Source of the DNA: Victivallales bacterium
Lineage (GTDB): Bacteria > Verrucomicrobiota > Lentisphaeria > Oligosphaerales > Oligosphaeraceae
Direction of reading: 5' to 3'
Assembly (NCBI GenBank): GCA_017963875.1
Contig: JAGCTA010000356.1
Span: forward strand, 1 to 9,622
Length of the DNA stretch: 9,622 nucleotides
This document shows, piece after piece, positions 4,883 to 9,622 of the stretch. The notes beneath the pieces are model-generated. The model searched no databases. It had not been told where the DNA came from and saw nothing but the letters and a program-made list of their open reading frames with translations. Within the stretch, counting starts at the first letter, position 1. Every line of letters begins with the position of its first letter. A program made the position numbers and the translations under genes.

Positions 4883-7015
4883 CTAAGCGCCTTTGCTTTC
4901 TGCTTCGCGAATCAGGCAGTCCTGCATGTCTTTGCCAAGGTCGACAAAGCGCACACTCCATCCGCACAGGCGAATTTGCAGATTGCCGTATTTTTCAGGC
5001 TCTTTCTGCGCTGCTTTCAATTCCTCAACGGACAAGACGTTGAAGTGCATGAATGCCCCGCCGCTCTGGCGAAACACCATGAACAGGTTCATCATAAACT
5101 GCAATCCTTCTTCGCCTCGAGCGTTGGACGAAGTGAGCATCATGTCCAGTACGGAACCGTCTGCAAACCTTGAATAGTCCAATCCGACGGCACTTCGGAT
5201 AAGCCCCGAGGCACCGTCTGTATCGCATCCGATGGTGCTTCCAGTGTTTTTGGAAAGCGTATCTCCCGCATGACGTCCGTCAGGAGTGGCTGCCGTCATC
5301 TTGCCATAACTCAAGCATTTGTCGATGGACCAGAGGCCCATCTGGAAATGTCCCCCTTTGCCGTTTGGATGTTTTTCAATGATGTCTGCCGCCGTATTTG
5401 CCACGGTTTGCGCGAGGGCATCTGCCTCTGCGTTATTTGTTCCCCATTTGGGCGCGCGTTTGAAGGCATCCAAACGCAGGGATTCCCTTCCAGCCCAATT
5501 CTCCTTTAGTACATGACAGAGTTCCTGGAATGTAACCAATTTCTTCTTGAAGATAAGATAATCGACGGCGGCGAGCGAGTCTACGACTGTTCCGATGCCC
5601 GCGCACATGATACCACTGGAACGGTACTTTGTCCCCGAATCCGTTGCATCCAGCCCGCGCTCCATGCATTCTTCCATAGTGCCAGAAATGGTTGTCGCAG
5701 GATTGATGAGGCTCCATTGACGTTCCAATATGTTGATGCGACCCATCATTGTTTTCAGGGCATTGCCTAAAATGCTCAAATATCGTTCAACTACGTCATT
5801 GAAGTCCTTTGGTTCGAATGACGGTTCCATAAGGCGTTCAATGCCTTTTGCCATGTTCATGGTGCCAGTCATGGAACAACACAATTCCTTGCCCATGACG
5901 GCTGGCTCATAGCAGCCAATGGGAACGAAATTGGCCAGGTCTTCCTCTGATTTCCCATTGCGCAACATTGACTTGCGGACGATGTCCTCGTTGCAGAACA
6001 GGATGGCATTCTTGCCTTCGCGGATGCAGTTGAACGCAAGTTCAAGAATATCCTGTGGCGTTTTGTCGTTGACCCGTATGGAAAATTTGGGATCCACCTT
6101 CGATAGCCGCCTGAAGGCGTTCAGCGATAGTCTTGTCAATTCATTGCAACCATCAATCCTGCCGTCTGGCAGGAGACCGCCGAAGCAGTAGTGCACACCC
6201 ACGAATGTACCCCGCGATTGGGCATGGCAATGCGAAAAATAGATGCATAACAAGTCCTCTGCGCTTTGCCGAGTCAAAATGCCCTCCGCAATGTCATGCT
6301 CGTAGAACCGCAGGAACTGCCTGTCGAAGATGCCCATGGAGCGCACGAGTTCGCCCTCCATTTCCTGCATTTCACGGTAGGCCCATGAGAGTTCCAATGC
6401 CTGTTGCAATGTTTCTGGAGCATGTTCTGTCAAAAACATGACCATGTCCGAGATGTCATTTCTCCCTGCGGCTTTTGCCGCATCCGCCAACCGTGTCAAT
6501 AAGGTTTTCAACGCCTTGAATGTGATGACAACCGCTTGGTAGAACGGCAAAGGATTCGCCTGATAGTGCTCTTCTGCGCGCTGAATGAGGCCTGGAACGC
6601 CTAGAGAGAGAATAGCGTCCCAATCAGGTGACGTATGGCTAAGGTCAACTTTGCTGTCGTAGAAGCCGCTGGAATTTTCCGCGCATTTCCGTTGCCATTC
6701 CTCAGGTCCAAGGGCCTTTTCAGAAAGGATTCCATTGCGTTCGTATGAGATGATGGTCATTTCCCTGTTTCTCTCGCAGACGACAGCGAAAGAGTCAGAT
6801 GAATCGTATGCCACGCGAATGTTTTCCAAGGCAAATTCCAGCATCCTGGCCTTTGTGACCTGATATGGTGCCCCAGACAATTCGCCCCGACTGTAAATGC
6901 GCCGTATTTCAAGAGCGACTTGCTCCATGGGCAGACCTGAATGCCATTGTGGATTTAGGTATTGTCCGTCAAGGCGCTCCCTGTTGTCTTCAAAGTTCAC
7001 TGTCTGCGTTTTCAT
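4883..7015 (-). CDS. Glycyl radical enzyme of the C-x-E lyase/dehydratase type
   Basis: A 710-residue oxygen-sensitive enzyme of the pyruvate formate-lyase superfamily. The PFL-like barrel spans about 30-580, and the C-terminal glycyl radical domain about 590-695. Radical site: R682-L-C-G685-W-S-V-R-F690, with Gly685 as the expected radical residue. Thiyl site: I-G-C368-Y-E370. The C-x-E pattern is shared by diol dehydratases, choline lyase, isethionate lyase and hydroxyproline dehydratase, and differs from the C-C of true pyruvate formate-lyase. It therefore probably catalyses a radical elimination or dehydration; the Tyr between Cys and Glu and the C-G-W-S radical loop point to an uncharacterised subgroup. 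T-P-D-G-R at 577-581 is also typical. It is shorter than most relatives (roughly 780-850) and has no N-terminal encapsulation extension. An in-frame TAA two codons upstream (7019-7021) fixes the start, but only a weak AAGTGA lies upstream. No radical-SAM activase is in the window. Position in the operon suggests a product of the GH28-like enzymes or an associated sugar acid as substrate, which is speculation. Confidence 0.88.
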   Translation of the reverse strand: MKTQTVNFEDNRERLDGQYLNPQWHSGLPMEQVALEIRRIYSRGELSGAPYQVTKARMLEFALENIRVAYDSSDSFAVVCERNREMTIISYERNGILSEKALGPEEWQRKCAENSSGFYDSKVDLSHTSPDWDAILSLGVPGLIQRAEEHYQANPLPFYQAVVITFKALKTLLTRLADAAKAAGRNDISDMVMFLTEHAPETLQQALELSWAYREMQEMEGELVRSMGIFDRQFLRFYEHDIAEGILTRQSAEDLLCIYFSHCHAQSRGTFVGVHYCFGGLLPDGRIDGCNELTRLSLNAFRRLSKVDPKFSIRVNDKTPQDILELAFNCIREGKNAILFCNEDIVRKSMLRNGKSEEDLANFVPIGCYEPAVMGKELCCSMTGTMNMAKGIERLMEPSFEPKDFNDVVERYLSILGNALKTMMGRINILERQWSLINPATTISGTMEECMERGLDATDSGTKYRSSGIMCAGIGTVVDSLAAVDYLIFKKKLVTFQELCHVLKENWAGRESLRLDAFKRAPKWGTNNAEADALAQTVANTAADIIEKHPNGKGGHFQMGLWSIDKCLSYGKMTAATPDGRHAGDTLSKNTGSTIGCDTDGASGLIRSAVGLDYSRFADGSVLDMMLTSSNARGEEGLQFMMNLFMVFRQSGGAFMHFNVLSVEELKAAQKEPEKYGNLQIRLCGWSVRFVDLGKDMQDCLIREAESKGA

Positions 7016-7060
7016 GAGTTACAGTTTCACTTGTTATGTGTTTAAAGTTGTTAAAGCCCA

Positions 7061-8410
7061 TCATAGCCTGATGACGTCCGTGCCACAGCATGGGGCATCA
7101 AAACGGCAGTCGTGGAAAGTCATCTCATGCGTGTTCTTCATGCAAAGAGCGGATTTCCAGCCTTTGACTTCGTTCTCCCAAGCCACGCGGACATTGCGGA
7201 ACATGACATCTCGTACATTCTCGAAATACATTCCGTATTCGTAGTATCTCGCCCATCCGCGCAGGATGTCCTTTTGCTCAATTGCGAACACGTCTGCGGG
7301 GCCGTCGTGAATCTGGAATGTGCAGTCCGTCATTGAGACATCGTGGATATTCATGTCCTCGTTGGCAATGGAAACCATCATAGGCAGCCAGCCTCGGGCG
7401 CGGATGTTGTTGTAGGAAATGCCTCTAATTTGATGCTGCGACGACGGCTGGATGACCGTCGGAGGCGTCGTTGCCGTCAAATAAAAAGGCATTTGGCAAT
7501 CAATGGTCAGATTGCTCAACGTGATGTTCTCGACCTGGCAGCCGCGAGCGCCATCGGGGAACAACTTCGTCTCGTAGGATTGATGGATGCCGATGCCTCG
7601 CAAACCGCCCTTGATGGTCAGATTGCTGGCTGAACAGTTGCGAATAGTCCCCGAGCCGACACCGTAGCGGATGCCGCTGTGCCCAAGCATCACGCAGTTT
7701 GAAATCGCGATGTTCTCGCAGACATCATCGTGCTTTTTCAGATGCTTTCCCACGCTTGCACGGACAGTGACGCCATCATCCGATGAACGCACGATAGAGT
7801 CGGAAACCGTCACATTGTGGCAGCAGTCAATGGCGATGCCATCGCCGTTCCAAGACTGCCACGGCATATTGCTGATGTCTAGCCCGCGCACGCGGACGTC
7901 ATCGCAGCCCATGAACATCAGTGACCAATATGGCGAGTTGAGCAAAATCACGTCGCTGACGGAGACGTTCTTGCATTCGCAGAAAAGAATCATCTGCGAT
8001 GGCCGCCAGCCTGTGAAATACGTCCTTGAGCCGTACGGGTACGTCAGCGGGTCAAAAAACGCCTCGCGGTTGCCCCAGATACGACCATTGCCACCGATGA
8101 AGACATTTTCGCACTCCAGCGCGACAATCAGATGCGCGCCCGAAGCCTGTTCCTCATCGCATTTCCAGTTCTGCGGAAACGAATCATACGAATTATAGTC
8201 AGCAGGGTCTGGCGATCCCATGAGAACCGCGTCTGACGCCAGGTGGAGCCCGCCGTTGGAACGCAGATACAGCGTCCCCGTTCGATACGTTCCACCTGGA
8301 ACATACACTGCACCGCCCGAATCCAAAGCACGCTGAATGGCGGCAGTGTCATTCGTGACGCCGTCGCCGACAGCGCCGAAATCCCTGATGTTTTTGTAAA
8401 AAACGTCCAT
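7061..8410 (-). CDS. GH28-like parallel beta-helix glycosidase, copy 2
   Basis: A 449-residue protein of the pectin-lyase fold. It begins with the standard N-terminal motif F-G-A-V-G-D-G-x-x-N-D (11-21), and continues with V-P-G-G-T-Y (37-42), T-L-Y-L-R-S-N (46-52) and L-M-G-S (63-66). GH28 enzymes hydrolyse galacturonan-type chains using three Asp residues. Here N188-G-D190-G matches the N-T-D-G site, D211-D212 matches the D-D pair (followed by Gly instead of the usual Cys), and G243-H244 matches the G-H-G site. The usual R-I-K substrate motif is replaced by R-G-I-G-I-H (271-276), so polygalacturonase activity should not be assumed; rhamnogalacturonan or another uronan are alternatives. An in-frame TAG (8414-8416) two codons before the ATG and AGGATAGG (8413-8420) settle the start; there is no signal peptide. 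It begins 11 bases after the stop of its paralogue and is probably translated from the same mRNA. Confidence 0.82.
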   Translation of the reverse strand: MDVFYKNIRDFGAVGDGVTNDTAAIQRALDSGGAVYVPGGTYRTGTLYLRSNGGLHLASDAVLMGSPDPADYNSYDSFPQNWKCDEEQASGAHLIVALECENVFIGGNGRIWGNREAFFDPLTYPYGSRTYFTGWRPSQMILFCECKNVSVSDVILLNSPYWSLMFMGCDDVRVRGLDISNMPWQSWNGDGIAIDCCHNVTVSDSIVRSSDDGVTVRASVGKHLKKHDDVCENIAISNCVMLGHSGIRYGVGSGTIRNCSASNLTIKGGLRGIGIHQSYETKLFPDGARGCQVENITLSNLTIDCQMPFYLTATTPPTVIQPSSQHQIRGISYNNIRARGWLPMMVSIANEDMNIHDVSMTDCTFQIHDGPADVFAIEQKDILRGWARYYEYGMYFENVRDVMFRNVRVAWENEVKGWKSALCMKNTHEMTFHDCRFDAPCCGTDVIRL

Positions 8411-8412
8411 CG

Positions 8413-8420
8413 CCTATCCT
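8413..8420 (-). promoter_or_regulatory. Ribosome binding site of GH28-like copy 2
   Basis: AGGATAGG on the minus strand ends 2 bases before the ATG, with AGGA itself 6 bases away. It fills nearly the whole 11-base gap to the upstream gene. The in-frame TAG at 8414-8416 lies within it, excluding any longer N-terminus. Confidence 0.65.
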
Positions 8421-8421
8421 G

Positions 8422-9622
8422 TCAGAGTCTGATGACATCCAAGCCATTGCGCGGAGCGTCAAAACGGCAGTCGCGGAAGGTCAGTTCATGCGTGTTCTTC
8501 ATGCACAGCGCTGACCTCCATTCTGGCCGTTCGTTCTCCCATGTCAGACGCACGTTCTGGAACTGGAAGTCGCGGATGTTCTCCATATACATCCCATACT
8601 CGAAATACTGCCCCCATGAGGCTCGCTGCTCCTTTGGCAACGCATAGACCTCCTCGTCACCGTCATGCATCTGGAATGCACAATTCGACATCTGTACGTC
8701 ATGGATGTTCATGTCCTCGTTGGCAATCATTTCAATGGACCAGTAGCCGCGTGCGCGGATATTGTTGTACGACAGCCCGTGGATCTGGTGCTGAGACTCA
8801 TGCTGGATGACATTCGGCGGCGTCGTCGCCGTGATGTATAGCGGCATTCGCGCGTCGATGGACATGTTGTCGAACGTCAGCCCTTCCACCTGGCAGCCAG
8901 CCGCAGCCTTCGGGAATATCTTCGTCTCGTAGGACTGATGAACGCCGATACCGAAAAGCGTGCCCTTCATTGTCAGATTACTGGCGGAACAGTTGCGGAT
9001 GAGCCCCGTGCCGACGCCGTAGCGGACGCCGCAGTGCCCGTCCAGCATCACGCAGTTGGAAATCGCGATATTCTCGCAGACATTGTCATGATGGACAAGG
9101 CGGTTCGCGCCTGCGGCACGGACAGTGACGCAGTCGTCGGCAGCGCGGACGATGCAGTCGGAGACCGTCACGTTGCGGCAGCAGTCAATGTCGATGCCGT
9201 CGCCGTTCCAACTGGTCAGCGGTGTATTGCTGATGTTGAGCCCCTTGATGCGCGCATTGTCGCAGCCATACAGGAACAACGACCAGTATGGTGAATTGAG
9301 CAGCGTCACATCGGATATCGAGATGTTCTTGCTTTCGCAGAAGAACAGCATTTGCGAAGGACGCCAGCCTGTGAAATCATTGCGGGAGTGCGTGACCGTC
9401 GTGTCGAAGAACGCCTCACGATTACCCCAGATACGCCCATGACCGCCGATAAACACATTCTCAACCTCCAAGGCGACAATCAAATGCGCACCCGAGGCCT
9501 TCTCCGCAATGCTCTTCCAGTTCTGCGGACAGAAGTCCCAAGCATTGTAATCCGCAGGATCAGGCGAGCCGACGAGCATCGCGTCGGGAGCCAGTTCCAG
9601 CCCGCCATTGGAACGAAGATAC
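8422..9622 (-). CDS. GH28-like parallel beta-helix glycosidase, copy 1 (5' end cut by window edge)
   Basis: This gene continues beyond the right edge. The reading frame stays open from the ATG at 9577-9579 to the last base, and the added residues Y-L-R-S-N-G-G-L align with residues 48-55 of the downstream paralogue. About 47 residues are therefore missing, and 9579 is an internal Met rather than the start. The visible 399 residues are roughly two-thirds identical by eye to copy 2, with long shared blocks such as ASGAHLIVALE, SYNNIRARG and SALCMKNTHE. This copy keeps more typical GH28 features: N-G-D-G-I-D-I-D, A-D-D-C after it, and D-G-H-C-G. That makes it the better candidate for the catalytically active member of the pair. 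The R-I-K motif is again absent, replaced by G-I-G-V-H. Whether it carries a signal peptide cannot be seen. It is the first visible gene of the presumed operon. Confidence 0.82.
   Translation of the reverse strand, partial: YLRSNGGLELAPDAMLVGSPDPADYNAWDFCPQNWKSIAEKASGAHLIVALEVENVFIGGHGRIWGNREAFFDTTVTHSRNDFTGWRPSQMLFFCESKNISISDVTLLNSPYWSLFLYGCDNARIKGLNISNTPLTSWNGDGIDIDCCRNVTVSDCIVRAADDCVTVRAAGANRLVHHDNVCENIAISNCVMLDGHCGVRYGVGTGLIRNCSASNLTMKGTLFGIGVHQSYETKIFPKAAAGCQVEGLTFDNMSIDARMPLYITATTPPNVIQHESQHQIHGLSYNNIRARGYWSIEMIANEDMNIHDVQMSNCAFQMHDGDEEVYALPKEQRASWGQYFEYGMYMENIRDFQFQNVRLTWENERPEWRSALCMKNTHELTFRDCRFDAPRNGLDVIRL

Noticed and set aside
8938..9294. Plus-strand frame of 118 residues rich in D-A-V and A-D repeats opposite GH28-like copy 1
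   Set aside because: The apparent repetition mirrors the beta-helix periodicity of the real gene on the other strand. No start signal or family match is apparent.
9577..9579. ATG that could be taken as the start of GH28-like copy 1
   Set aside because: The frame remains open to the window edge and the residues before this Met align with the paralogue's interior, so the true start lies outside the window.

Overview
All six protein-coding genes in this window lie on the minus strand, so transcription runs from right to left. The DNA is moderately GC-rich. The layout is a catabolic island: four tightly spaced genes, then two more genes separated from them and from each other by spacers full of palindromes. 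Gene content (a DUF4838-type glycoside hydrolase, GH28 paralogues, a CE15-type esterase, a glycyl radical enzyme) plus small palindromic repeats between genes suggest an anaerobic polysaccharide degrader. A gut or sediment member of the Lentisphaerota/Kiritimatiellota/Verrucomicrobiota side of the PVC superphylum would fit. That placement is inference from gene content, since no rRNA or marker gene is present.

In transcription order: a GH28-like parallel beta-helix glycosidase that is cut by the right edge (9622-8422); a second, closely related GH28-like paralogue 11 bases on (8410-7061); a glycyl radical enzyme with a G-C-Y-E active-site motif 45 bases on (7015-4883); and a B3-like metallo-beta-lactamase-fold hydrolase 35 bases on (4847-4044). 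These four look like one operon. A 190-base spacer follows, carrying two copies of a 41-base palindrome that reads GGGGACAG / CTGTCCCC at its ends. Next is a secreted DUF4838 (GH163-related) protein with a C-terminal carbohydrate-binding-like sandwich (3853-1511). A 166-base spacer with three successive stem-loops separates it from a CE15 glucuronoyl-esterase-like hydrolase (1344-97). After that gene come two more palindromes, reaching the left edge.

A plausible joint role is breakdown of a uronic-acid-containing glycan. The exported DUF4838 protein would act outside the cytoplasm. The GH28-like and CE15-like enzymes would act on imported oligosaccharides, because in-frame stop codons just upstream of two of them rule out signal peptides. 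The glycyl radical enzyme and the metallohydrolase would process a small product anaerobically. The coupling of a glycyl radical enzyme and a metallohydrolase to two beta-helix glycosidases is the most unusual feature. No activating radical-SAM enzyme, microcompartment shell gene, transporter or regulator is present in the window, so the pathway is incomplete here and substrates are not assigned.
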